From CAYWYR01 sp964462685 (GTDB taxonomy: Bacteria; Bacteroidota; Ignavibacteria; Kapaibacteriales; UBA2268), in assembly GCA_964462685.1 (NCBI GenBank), contig CAYWYR010000002.1, positions 124,001 to 188,000 of the forward strand: a stretch of 64,000 nt of DNA, written 5' to 3'. Position 1 is the stretch's first letter. The number at the start of each line of letters is the position of its first letter. Below the pieces are notes generated by a model. It saw only the letters and a list, made by a program, of their open reading frames with translations, made no database searches and was not told the origin of the DNA. The position numbers and the translations under genes were made by a program. Below are positions 35,454 to 43,667 of the stretch, one piece after another.

Positions 35454-36902
35454 TTACTGAATTAGCTTACTAAAGCCAGTAATTACTACTGTATGTGAAC
35501 GGTTAAACGGCTCAGGGTTGGTTTTGTCGGGGTCTTGGATATTTACAAAAAAGCTGCTCCCGTCAGGTGAGAAGTATCCCCCGGTTGTTTCGCAGCCACG
35601 AGGGGCTACATAGAGCCTGTTCAGATCGTTGAGTGAGGGCTCTTTGATTGCAAGATCAATGAAAAATATCTCGTTATAGACTTCATCCGTATTGCTTGCT
35701 GGATTGCCTGACCTACCGAGAGATGTTTCGATAATATCCTCATGGACTACAAGATAAGTACGCCCGTTCCAAGTAACTTGAGTAAGTCCATCGGGATTGC
35801 TAAAGCTTATACCTTTTTTGGTATCGATACCACCGTTGATATAAACACTCATCTCATCTGTATCTGTATCAAAAAGAAGTACCCTACCGTAAGGGTCGCT
35901 GTATCTGCCTTTTTTATCGGTTTTGTATTCATCCATGTGCATGGCGGGTACTCCGCCCATTATCATATACTTCTTCCACTTTGTCTCATCTCGGCCTGTC
36001 TCGGTGATATATAGTTTGCTGCCTACTCCTTCAACCCATTCCAGCCTATTGAAGAGTGAGGCCCCCAGAGATACCGCTACTTCTCTTGCATTGACCATAC
36101 TTTCAAAATCCATTGGCATTTTGATCCAGTAAGGTTTTTTACCGTTTCCGTCATTATAGGCGTAAAGCTGGCCTTCTGTAAGATCGCCTGCGGTATCAGC
36201 GATAAACTTGAACCAGACAGCAGGGCTGTTGTCGTCGGTTAGGTAAACTGTTTTCTTATCTGGCATTACTATAGCGTCTTCATGGGCATAGCGGCCCATC
36301 TGCCAAAGTTTATTCATAGCTTTGCCCGACTCGGGATCTACTTCAACCATCCATCCGAAGTTTTTCCATTTGGATCTACCTAGATATTCGGTGGTATCGG
36401 TTATCCACTGGCCAGAGTTGTTTAGTTTCTCATTGTTATCGGCATCCCATTCTTCGGCTGTGAGTATTGTTCCCATTGGGGTAAGAGAGCCGCCGCAGTT
36501 GTTTATCGTTCCGCCTACGGGTGAAAAATCCACTGCTCTGAAAGGTGATGTCACATTCCATTTCCCTTCTGATCTTTCTACATCAAATAGTGTACCGCCC
36601 CCGCCATCACCAATAAGTCGATCGAACATCCTATCTTCGTGGCCAACATATAGTGTGCCTTTGTCGTCGCTCTGGGGGATCATTACAAGAAAGTCATGTC
36701 TCCCCTTGCTTGGAGCGTGGCCGCCGCCTGGAAGGACTACTGAATCAGTAGTTTCGGAAAAAAGGATTTCGTAATCAAAACCTTCGGGTAATAATAGATC
36801 AACATTCGGATAAACCGGGCTTAGTTTACCAAAAAGATTTTGTGAGTAAGTTTTATCAATCCCTATCAGCAATACCAAGAAGAGAAGTGAGAGGCTTTTC
36901 AT
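35454..36902 (-). CDS. PhoX-like (DUF839) secreted protein
   Basis: A 482-residue exported protein (signal peptide 1-20, ending KTYSQ). It has the beta-propeller segments of the PhoX/DUF839 family: LPEGFDYEILFSETTD, GYVGHEDRM-like YVGHEDRMFDRL, NNCGGSLTPMGTILTAEEW, GRYAHEDAIV, and YLTDDNSPAVWFKF, which supply the calcium- and iron-binding residues in PhoX phosphatases. An alkaline phosphatase role is likely but not certain, since DUF839 includes proteins without shown activity. It follows the thioesterase gene by 31 bases. No Tat twin-arginine motif is visible, unlike typical PhoX. Confidence 0.8.
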   Translation of the reverse strand: MKSLSLLFLVLLIGIDKTYSQNLFGKLSPVYPNVDLLLPEGFDYEILFSETTDSVVLPGGGHAPSKGRHDFLVMIPQSDDKGTLYVGHEDRMFDRLIGDGGGGTLFDVERSEGKWNVTSPFRAVDFSPVGGTINNCGGSLTPMGTILTAEEWDADNNEKLNNSGQWITDTTEYLGRSKWKNFGWMVEVDPESGKAMNKLWQMGRYAHEDAIVMPDKKTVYLTDDNSPAVWFKFIADTAGDLTEGQLYAYNDGNGKKPYWIKMPMDFESMVNAREVAVSLGASLFNRLEWVEGVGSKLYITETGRDETKWKKYMIMGGVPAMHMDEYKTDKKGRYSDPYGRVLLFDTDTDEMSVYINGGIDTKKGISFSNPDGLTQVTWNGRTYLVVHEDIIETSLGRSGNPASNTDEVYNEIFFIDLAIKEPSLNDLNRLYVAPRGCETTGGYFSPDGSSFFVNIQDPDKTNPEPFNRSHTVVITGFSKLIQ

Positions 36903-36933
36903 TTTGTTATTTACCTATGATTATAAAAAGAGG

Positions 36934-37317
36934 TTATTCGGTTAAGTCGCCGATAGTTTCCATTGTGAAACCATGTCTTTTCGGGCGACCGCTGTTATCC
37001 ACATGAACAAGTACGATTTTTTCTATACGGATGATAACGGTTTCGGTATCTTTTATCCTTACTTCTGATCGTAGTGTGAGAGAAGTACCACCAACGCCTA
37101 TAACCTCGCATCCTATCTCTACTATATCGCCGCTGTATGCAGGGTTGATAAAGTCTATCTCGGACATATATTTTGTTACTACATGGTTCGATCTGAATTT
37201 ACACATAGCGAATACCGCAGCCTCTTCATCAATCCACTTTAGAAGTTGCCCCCCGAAGAGAGTATTGGAGGGATTAAGATCGGGTGGTTTTACAAGTTTT
37301 CTGGTTTTATATATCAT
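36934..37317 (-). CDS. Acyl-CoA thioesterase, hotdog fold (YciA-like)
   Basis: A 127-residue single hotdog domain. LNPSNTLFGGQLLKWIDEEA contains the glycine turn and the catalytic aspartate of the YciA/ACOT group; the strand VVTKYMSEIDFINPAYSGD is also typical. It should hydrolyse acyl-CoA thioesters in the cytoplasm. It starts 6 bases after hslO ends, so both belong to one transcript with the PhoX-like gene. Confidence 0.9.
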   Translation of the reverse strand: MIYKTRKLVKPPDLNPSNTLFGGQLLKWIDEEAAVFAMCKFRSNHVVTKYMSEIDFINPAYSGDIVEIGCEVIGVGGTSLTLRSEVRIKDTETVIIRIEKIVLVHVDNSGRPKRHGFTMETIGDLTE

Positions 37318-37323
37318 TTTTAT

Positions 37324-38238
37324 TTAATTCGATTTTACAGTTGTTTCATTAATGAGCTTTTCAAAATCCTGTGGTTCCAGCAAATACTTTGTGCCACAGA
37401 ACTGGCATACAAGCTCGTTCTGCCCTTCTTTTTGCATATCTTTCAAATCATGAGGGCTAAGTGTTGTCAGTTTATCGATAAACCTATCCTTTGTACATCT
37501 ACAGAAAAAATCTACTTGGCTGGTTTTGGTTTCAGCAAATTCAAAAGGAAGTATATCTTCAAGAATATCCAATGGTCTATCATCGGATTTTAGGTAATCA
37601 GTGATATTGCCGAGCTGCCTTACCGCTTCGTCAACCCTTTCGATTTCTGTTTCATCTGCCCCTGGCAAAGCCTGCACCAACAAACCACCGGATAGATCGA
37701 TAAATCCCTTATCATTCATGATAGTATCGATAAGTATAGCTGTCGGTATCTGTTCGGATTGCAGATAATAATGTGCTATATCCTTTGCTATATCACCTGT
37801 TGCGATAGGGACTATTCCAGTTATTGGCTCCGGCTCATTATATAGTACTCTGCTCACCTTTAACAAGCCTATACCGATAGCCTCATCAAAATGAGAAATC
37901 TCTTCAATTGACTTTTCTCTATTATAAGCTACAAAACCCCTTACTTCCCCTATCTGAGAAGCTTCAGAGTATATTCTGGCTACCGGTCCGTTACCTTCGG
38001 TTTCCACTACTATTCTTTCCTGCCCTTTCAGTGTGCTAGAAATAAGTGTTGCAGCAGTAATATTTTTGGACAGAAGATAAGCAGACACCGTGTCGAGGCC
38101 GTGTTTTTCCTGTGCTGTGCGAGTGGTATTGGAGTTCTTCACGAAAGAAGCGCGGAACATACCATCTTTGGAAAGGACGGAGCGTACCCTGTCTCTGTTC
38201 TCGAAACTCTTTATAAGTTCTTCTCTGTTCATTATCAC
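37324..38238 (-). CDS. hslO: Redox-regulated chaperone Hsp33
   Basis: A 304-residue chaperone activated by oxidation. The C-terminal zinc center has CRC and CQFC (about residues 246-281), the CxC/CxxC pattern whose cysteines form disulfides under stress. The N domain contains the usual YLLSKNITAATLISSTLKGQ and GGLLVQALPGA blocks. Two in-frame ATGs lie two codons apart at the start. It lies downstream of the sucC terminator (38247-38290) and so needs its own promoter in that short gap. Confidence 0.93.
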   Translation of the reverse strand: MIMNREELIKSFENRDRVRSVLSKDGMFRASFVKNSNTTRTAQEKHGLDTVSAYLLSKNITAATLISSTLKGQERIVVETEGNGPVARIYSEASQIGEVRGFVAYNREKSIEEISHFDEAIGIGLLKVSRVLYNEPEPITGIVPIATGDIAKDIAHYYLQSEQIPTAILIDTIMNDKGFIDLSGGLLVQALPGADETEIERVDEAVRQLGNITDYLKSDDRPLDILEDILPFEFAETKTSQVDFFCRCTKDRFIDKLTTLSPHDLKDMQKEGQNELVCQFCGTKYLLEPQDFEKLINETTVKSN

Positions 38239-38246
38239 CAGACTTT

Positions 38247-38290
38247 ATAAAAAAATAATCGTCTACACCATAGATAAGTATAGACGATTA
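38247..38290 (-). terminator. Rho-independent terminator after sucC
   Basis: A 10-bp perfect stem (TAATCGTCTA at 38281-38290 read on the minus strand, with 38256-38265) and a 15-base loop, followed by TTTTTTTAT. It starts 23 bases beyond the sucC stop. Confidence 0.8.
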
Positions 38291-38312
38291 TGAAGATATG
38301 ATTGTTATTTAT

Positions 38313-39551
38313 TTAGGCAGCTACAACTTCTGAAACCTTAGCCGATGCATCTTGGAAGTTTTTGGCTACTTTGAACTCTAGGTCTGATTTATCAAGAATA
38401 TCAGCGGCAAGTTCAGCGTTAGTGCCATCCAGCCTTACTATCACAGGTATATCTACCTCTACGGTATTCAATGCCTGTATAATACCTTCGGCTACTCTAT
38501 CGCATCTTACGATACCGCCGAAGATGTTTATAAGCACTGCTTTTACATCTTCATCGCTCATCATTATCCTGAAGGCGTTGGCGATTCTCTCTACGTTTGC
38601 CCCACCACCTACATCCAGGAAGTTAGCGGGCTTACCGCCGGATAGTTGGATCATATCCATAGTTGCCATAGCCAAGCCAGCACCGTTGACCATACACCCG
38701 ACGTTACCATCAAGCTTGATATAATTCAGATTGTATTTAGCAGCTTCAAGTTCTAGCGGGTCCTCTTCAGATTCATCTTTAAGGTCTGACCAGTAAGGAT
38801 GTCTGTATTCTGCGTTATCATCGAAGTTCATTTTGCAGTCAAGAGCGATAACCTCACCGTCTTTTGTGATAACAAGTGGGTTGATCTCAAGCATAGAGCA
38901 ATCAAGCTCATTATATGCTTTTTCAAGCTTAGTGATGAACTTAAGAAAGTTTTTGAAAGCTTTACCTTCAAGGCCAAGGCCGAAAGCCAGTTCACGGGCT
39001 TGATATCCTTGAAATCCGATAGCCGGATCAACATCGAGTTTGATGATCTTATCAGGTGTTTTCTCAGCGACCTCTTCAATCTCAACCCCACCTTCGGTAG
39101 AAGCCATGATAAGATTGCGACCGGTTTCGCGGTTGAGAAGCATTGAAAGATAGAATTCTTTGTCGATATCAGCTCCATCCTCAATAAGCATTCTGTTTAC
39201 TATCGAGCCTGATTCGCCAGTTTGGATAGTCACGAGCTTTTGACCGAAAGTAGCGTCAGCTATGTCATGTGCTTGCTGAGCCAAATCATCACCAAACAGT
39301 ACGGTAACACCTTTTACAACCTTACCGTTGATTTGATTTTTCTCACCAGTCTCAGGATTTTCTACAGATCCTTTGCCTCGGCCACCGGCATGTATCTGAG
39401 ATTTGATAACGATTACTTTTGAGCCTTCGTCAACGAATTGCTCTTTAGCTACTTTTTTGGCTTCATCGGCACTGAAAACCACCTGTGACTTCAAAACAGG
39501 TACATCGTATTTTTTCAGAAGTTCCTTAGCCTGATGCTCATGAATGTTCAT
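38313..39551 (-). CDS. sucC: Succinate-CoA ligase (ADP-forming) subunit beta
   Basis: A 412-residue TCA-cycle enzyme subunit. MNIHEHQAKELLKKYDVPV is the standard start of the ATP-grasp domain; IHAGGRGKG binds nucleotide; LEINPLVITKDGEVIALDCKMNFDD supplies magnesium ligands; the C-terminal domain has VNGAGLAMATMDMIQ, FLDVGGGAN and NIFGGIVRCDRVAEGI. It is single here; sucD is not adjacent. A terminator follows directly. Confidence 0.97.
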   Translation of the reverse strand: MNIHEHQAKELLKKYDVPVLKSQVVFSADEAKKVAKEQFVDEGSKVIVIKSQIHAGGRGKGSVENPETGEKNQINGKVVKGVTVLFGDDLAQQAHDIADATFGQKLVTIQTGESGSIVNRMLIEDGADIDKEFYLSMLLNRETGRNLIMASTEGGVEIEEVAEKTPDKIIKLDVDPAIGFQGYQARELAFGLGLEGKAFKNFLKFITKLEKAYNELDCSMLEINPLVITKDGEVIALDCKMNFDDNAEYRHPYWSDLKDESEEDPLELEAAKYNLNYIKLDGNVGCMVNGAGLAMATMDMIQLSGGKPANFLDVGGGANVERIANAFRIMMSDEDVKAVLINIFGGIVRCDRVAEGIIQALNTVEVDIPVIVRLDGTNAELAADILDKSDLEFKVAKNFQDASAKVSEVVAA

Positions 39552-39760
39552 ACTATCTCACTTTGTCAGTTTATACATATTACATTGATACAAAATTAAT
39601 AAATAATGTTGCTCCAATGGCATATCTGCTACCCTGATATAGATAGATAATATCCACAATATCAGGAAGTAGTATAAATTTAAGTGTAGATGGGCTCAAC
39701 AATAACAGAATAGATTTCGTTTCGTCAATATATAAAAACGTAAACAATAAGGATAATTTA

Positions 39761-40604
39761 ATGGATAGAATGGAATATATGAGACGTTCGATGGGGAGCG
39801 AGCAAGGGCTGGATTACACCAGATCGCTCGGTTTTCAGGATCAACAAGCTCTGGAGAAAAGCCGCTCCGCCTTTATGAGTAAAGTATATACATGGATGAC
39901 CGGTGGATTGCTACTTACAGCAGGGGTATCATGGTGGGCACTGGAAAGTCAGTTTTATTTAGCCCTATCACCATATTATCTGTTTATCNNNNNNNNNNNN
40001 NNNNNNNNNNNNNNNNNNNNNNNNNNNNNNNNNNNNNNNNNNNNNNNNNNNNNNNNNNNNNNNNNNNNNNNNNNNNNNNNNNNNNNNNNNNNNNNGCACT
40101 TTAGGTTTGGTGTTTTTTCTATCTGCTAGAATAGAGAAGATGTCAGTAACCGCGGCTATGGCTTCATTTTTATTATATGCCGGAGTAAACGGACTCTTGA
40201 TGTCGGTGATACTTGCATATTACCCAACAGATGCGATAACAAATGCTTTTGTGGTATCGGCTGGAGCATTTGCGGCTTTATCCTTGTATGGATATACTAC
40301 AAAGCGGGACTTGAGCGCTGTTGGTAAGTTTATGTTCATTGGTTTGGTAGGTATAATACTGGCTTCGATAGTCAATATGTTTGCAGGTTCTATGGCGCTT
40401 GACTGGACGATAACAATACTTGGCGTTCTGATTTTCGCTGGTTTGACGGCATACGATACGCAAAGGCTCCGCAATATGCATGATGTAATGGAAAAAGGTA
40501 AGGATATAGCCACGAAAGCGGCCATTATCGGGGCGCTGGCATTATATCTTGACTTCATCAATCTGTTCTTGTTCATCCTTAGGATATTCGGGAACAGGGA
40601 CTGA
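39761..40604 (+). CDS. Bax inhibitor-1/YccA family membrane protein (contains gap)
   Basis: A seven-helix membrane protein of the BI-1 family, some members of which act as calcium leak channels. The 5' part (39761-39988) carries the polar N terminus and first helix (VYTWMTGGLLLTAGVSWW). After the N run the 3' part reads TLGLVFFLSARIEKMS and continues to the typical LYLDFINLFLFILRIFGNRD end with the conserved Asp pairs. The two parts are in different frames if the 107 Ns are taken literally; family alignment would need only about 12-20 missing residues, so the gap size is wrong. AAGGA eight bases before the ATG is the ribosome site. A terminator follows at 40636-40670. Confidence 0.88.
39989..40095. 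other. Assembly gap (107 N)
   Basis: A run of 107 undefined bases inside the BI-1 gene. Its length places the two halves of the gene in different frames and appears longer than the protein family requires. Confidence 0.99.
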
Positions 40605-40635
40605 TCTCAAAAAAATTTGAAGCGGTTATTAATAG

Positions 40636-40670
40636 TGCCTTCCTTTGTATATGAGGAGGGCATTTTTTTT
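40636..40670 (+). terminator. Rho-independent terminator after the BI-1 gene
   Basis: TGCCTTCCT (40636-40644) pairs with AGGAGGGCA (40654-40662, one wobble), followed by eight Ts. It lies 31 bases after the stop codon on the plus strand. Confidence 0.85.
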
Positions 40671-40683
40671 AGTGGTATTTTTA

Positions 40684-40891
40684 TCTTACACTTAGGCGGG
40701 CTCAGAGACCGACTTTATTTGTTTGTCATTCAGAGGGAGTGTAGCGACCGAAGAATCTCTGTAGGCTTGTTCTTTGGGGTGATGGGGCAAGCAATAGGTT
40801 TTAACGCAATAGAGATTCTTCACCGCTCGCTGTGCTCGGGTTCTGAATGACGGGGGGGGGCTGGGTGTGTCTTACACTTAGGCGGGCTCAG
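40684..40891. repeat. Palindromic repeat element with 22-bp flanking direct repeats
   Basis: A 22-bp sequence (core CACTTAGGCGGGCTCAG) occurs identically at 40684-40705 and 40870-40891. Between them lies an imperfect palindrome, 40725-40853: terminal arms GTCATTCAGA/TCTGAATGAC are perfect, and inner arms AAGAATCTCT (40751-40760)/AGAGATTCTT (40813-40822) are also perfect. A GATGACGGGGG motif after the second direct repeat echoes the palindrome's end. This resembles dispersed REP- or MITE-like intergenic repeats seen in Bacteroidota. It fills most of the 342-base gap between the BI-1 terminator and the glycosylphosphotransferase stop; no gene is seen there. Confidence 0.75.
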
Positions 40892-40946
40892 TGTGACACG
40901 TGCTTGGGATGACGGGGGTTGCTAATCTGCAAATTAATAGTAAGAT

Positions 40947-42434
40947 TTAGTAAGCGCCGCGGCCAGTAACAACAACCATTACGGTTTTTGCCAAGATGTA
41001 GAAATCTAAGAAAAGAGACCAGTTACGTATATAATATACGTCTGTGTTCGCTCTTTCTTCGAAGCTGGAGTCAGCTCTGTTGGTTACCTGCCATAGCCCG
41101 GAAAGCCCGGGTTTGACTTTCAGAATAAACTCGTCATTACCACCCATTTTGGTTTTTTCCCACGGCATATATGCGCGGGGGCCAACCAGGCTCATTTCGC
41201 CCGTTATCACATGGAAAAACTGAGGCAGTTCATCAAGGCTGAATTTTCTCAGAAGCCTGCCCACCCTAGTAAGTCTTGGGTCTTTACGAAGTTTATGATA
41301 CTTATCATACTCCTCTTTCATTTCCGGGCAGCTATTGAGTATCTGCTCTAATCTTTCTTCAGCATCTACATGCATAGTCCTGAATTTGAGCATGCGGAAA
41401 CGTTTGTCGTTCTTACCCATTCTTTCTTGGCGGAAGAATATACCACCGCGGGAATCAAGCATTATAAGAAGGCTGATAACAATAAACAGAGGCATAGACA
41501 TTATGCAGAGGAATGAGCCTACTAATATATCCACAATGCGCTTCTTGAAAGCAGAGCGGCGCCTAAGTAGTTTTTGTTGTACTTCCAGACCAAATATACC
41601 ACCTATATCACGGGGAGCAACCCAAAGGTTGCTGACACCATAAAGATCGGGGATAATGATCATGTGTTCGAAGAAAGAACCGTAGGTATCAACGATATTT
41701 CTCTGCATTTCCCTTTGGGCACGTGGCATTGCAACAATAGCTGTATCAATATCAAGTGCTTTTGCTAGATCGGGTATTGATTTTGTACCACCGACAATAG
41801 GAACGTCATTCTGATAGCCCCACATATCAGCGTTATCATCAACAGCTAATAGCGGTTTGAGACCAATATGGGGATGCTTTTTGAGTGTTTCGATTATCTG
41901 CATTCCAGAATTTCCGGAACCGATTACCATTACCTGCATTCCCCACCATTTTTTACTGGAATTAAATTTCCTTATAAGGTGGCGGCAAAACGGTATTGTA
42001 ACAAGAGAGAAAAGCCAGGAGAGCATGAAAATCAGTCGGGAATAGTCCCACGTGCTTTTTCCTAGAAATGTAATCGCGCCGAGTACAGCGAATATAAATG
42101 TGCTGGAAATAGTGATATTTTTAAGTTCTTCTACCGAGTCCATACCGAAGCCAGGATACAGGCCTCTTAGATAAAAAGAAACCATAAAGACAGGAAGAAT
42201 ACCGAGAATCAGGGTAAGGGTATTGGTGATCGGTTCGGCACTCTCAATTACGTAATGTCTTATAACCGCACTGATAAATACAGATAAAAATACAGCGAAA
42301 GTATCACCGGAGGCTAAAAGCAATGACGCTTTAACCGAATTAGGCGAGGGAGACAACCTTCCGGAGATTTTATCTGACTCCTGAGTGGGATTGCCAACTA
42401 TATGTGTAAGTTCTTTAAGTGTAATATTATCCAT
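40947..42434 (-). CDS. Undecaprenyl-phosphate glycosylphosphotransferase (WbaP/EpsE-like)
   Basis: A 495-residue initiating enzyme of exopolysaccharide or O-antigen synthesis. Four or five N-terminal membrane helices (about 35-160) are followed by a CoA-binding-like Rossmann region (VIGSGNSGMQIIETL), a re-entrant membrane helix (about 310-340) and the conserved catalytic C domain: FFRQERMGKNDKRFRMLKFR, RLLRKFSLDELPQF and MSLVGPRAYMP. It transfers a hexose-1-phosphate to undecaprenyl phosphate at the inner face. It stands alone with a 460-base gene-free region upstream; no glycosyltransferases are adjacent. Confidence 0.92.
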   Translation of the reverse strand: MDNITLKELTHIVGNPTQESDKISGRLSPSPNSVKASLLLASGDTFAVFLSVFISAVIRHYVIESAEPITNTLTLILGILPVFMVSFYLRGLYPGFGMDSVEELKNITISSTFIFAVLGAITFLGKSTWDYSRLIFMLSWLFSLVTIPFCRHLIRKFNSSKKWWGMQVMVIGSGNSGMQIIETLKKHPHIGLKPLLAVDDNADMWGYQNDVPIVGGTKSIPDLAKALDIDTAIVAMPRAQREMQRNIVDTYGSFFEHMIIIPDLYGVSNLWVAPRDIGGIFGLEVQQKLLRRRSAFKKRIVDILVGSFLCIMSMPLFIVISLLIMLDSRGGIFFRQERMGKNDKRFRMLKFRTMHVDAEERLEQILNSCPEMKEEYDKYHKLRKDPRLTRVGRLLRKFSLDELPQFFHVITGEMSLVGPRAYMPWEKTKMGGNDEFILKVKPGLSGLWQVTNRADSSFEERANTDVYYIRNWSLFLDFYILAKTVMVVVTGRGAY

Positions 42435-42894
42435 CTTTACCGTGGGGCATGTGATACAATACGAATTAAGTACTGCATTTTCTATAAGCCTATCCTGCTA
42501 AAATTATAAATCGTTGACAGGTTAACTTTTTACTCTAGAATCACACATTTTATGCCACAATTATTCGTAGCTCGCAAAAATAGCATATATACACAACTAT
42601 TGCAATTATGTGAGTTTAGAGGTTAACTAGTAGAGAAGCTTATTTTATACCTAAAGTAATATTGATGGATATGAGAGGAATAGGTATAGAAGATGGTATA
42701 AGCTATTGGCTGGATTTGTTTTCGATTTTTGACTTGGATTAACATACGTAAAGATAATGATATTACCAAATATTTTTATATATATTTTTGTGAGATCTGT
42801 ATTTGAATAGGTCACTGTGGAATTGGATCGCTATTGCTACTCTTTGGTCATGTCTTATATTTTGACAGGCTCAGGCACCGATACGGAATGTAAT
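42435..42894. other. Gene-free region of 460 bases
   Basis: AT-rich DNA between the start of the glycosylphosphotransferase and the end of lpxA. It must contain the promoter of the former. I find no convincing gene; a 25-codon frame at 42665-42742 lacks any support. A short GC-richer segment near 42863-42880 (GACAGGCTCAGGCACC) resembles the dispersed repeat at 40684 and may be a remnant or the lpxA terminator. Confidence 0.5.
42514..42541 (+). promoter_or_regulatory. Possible sigma70-type promoter in the gene-free region
   Basis: TTGACA (42514-42519) and TAGAAT (42536-42541) are spaced by 16 bases on the plus strand. It points into DNA with no gene, so it would drive an RNA of unknown kind or be a chance match. 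Confidence 0.22.
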
Positions 42895-43665
42895 TTATCT
42901 ATGTATTCCTCGTTTTGAGCTTTCGATAAATTCAATAATCTGTTTTACGTATCTATTCGAGTAGTCACCGGTTTTCTTGATCTGTTCTAAACCGTCGGTA
43001 GTATTAAGGCCTTTCCGGAGTAAGGTATCGTAGAATCTATCTATTATGATGATTTCTTCGTTGGTGAAGCCGCGCCGTTTAAGTCCTATTTTGTTGATAC
43101 CTTCAACAACCGGGGGGTTTTTGCCTACTAAAGTAAAAGGTGATACATCCTTGACTATTTTTACATCGGCACCTACCATTGAATGATCTCCTACCCTGCA
43201 AAACTGGTGTACTTTTGTAACGCCACCTAGTACTACCCAATCCCCTATCTCTACATGGCCACCAAGCTGGGTAGCATTCGCCATTACGACATTGTTTCCG
43301 ATAACGCAGTCATGTGCTACATGGCAATATGTCATAATCAGGCAGTCTTTGCCTACTATGGTAGTTCCGCTAGCTTCTGTACCTCGGTTAACTGTAGCAA
43401 ATTCTCTAATTACAGTATGATCACCTATCACAACTGTTGTCGGCGTGTCTTTGAATTTGAGATCCTGCGGTTCGGTTCCTAGTACAGCATGGCTGTGTAC
43501 TTTAACTCCTTTACCGATTATAGTACCGCGAGCTATCACCGCATGGCTTCTTATCTCGCAGTCATCGCCGACTACAGTACCCGGTTCTATAATAGCATAA
43601 GGTCCAATATCGACGTTGTTTCCTATTTGGGCGTCGCCACTTACTACTGCTCTGCTATCGATCAT
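42895..43665 (-). CDS. lpxA: UDP-N-acetylglucosamine acyltransferase LpxA
   Basis: A 256-residue trimeric left-handed beta-helix enzyme that puts the 3-hydroxyacyl chain on UDP-GlcNAc, first step of lipid A synthesis. Hexapeptide repeats fill residues 5-185; HSHAVLGTEPQDLKF and the catalytic histidine in MTYCHVAHDCVIGN are visible, and the helical C domain begins at about 190 (INKIGLKRRGF). It follows lpxC-fabZ by 2 bases, with AAGGTGG inside the end of that gene as ribosome site. Confidence 0.96.
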   Translation of the reverse strand: MIDSRAVVSGDAQIGNNVDIGPYAIIEPGTVVGDDCEIRSHAVIARGTIIGKGVKVHSHAVLGTEPQDLKFKDTPTTVVIGDHTVIREFATVNRGTEASGTTIVGKDCLIMTYCHVAHDCVIGNNVVMANATQLGGHVEIGDWVVLGGVTKVHQFCRVGDHSMVGADVKIVKDVSPFTLVGKNPPVVEGINKIGLKRRGFTNEEIIIIDRFYDTLLRKGLNTTDGLEQIKKTGDYSNRYVKQIIEFIESSKRGIHR

Positions 43666-43667
43666 AA

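Noticed and set aside
38362..38724. Long antisense frames over sucC, purA, secD and ftsA
   Set aside because: They are mirror frames of strongly conserved genes and contain no motifs of their own.
40107..40604. Separate gene starting at 40107
   Set aside because: Reading upstream to the gap gives the conserved BI-1 segment TLGLVFFLSARI; it is the second part of the same gene as 39761.
40617..40850. Plus-strand frame of 77 codons
   Set aside because: It crosses a terminator and the palindromic repeat and has no protein-like character.
42665..42742. 25-codon frame in the gene-free region
   Set aside because: Too short, no ribosome site, no similarity or context to support it.
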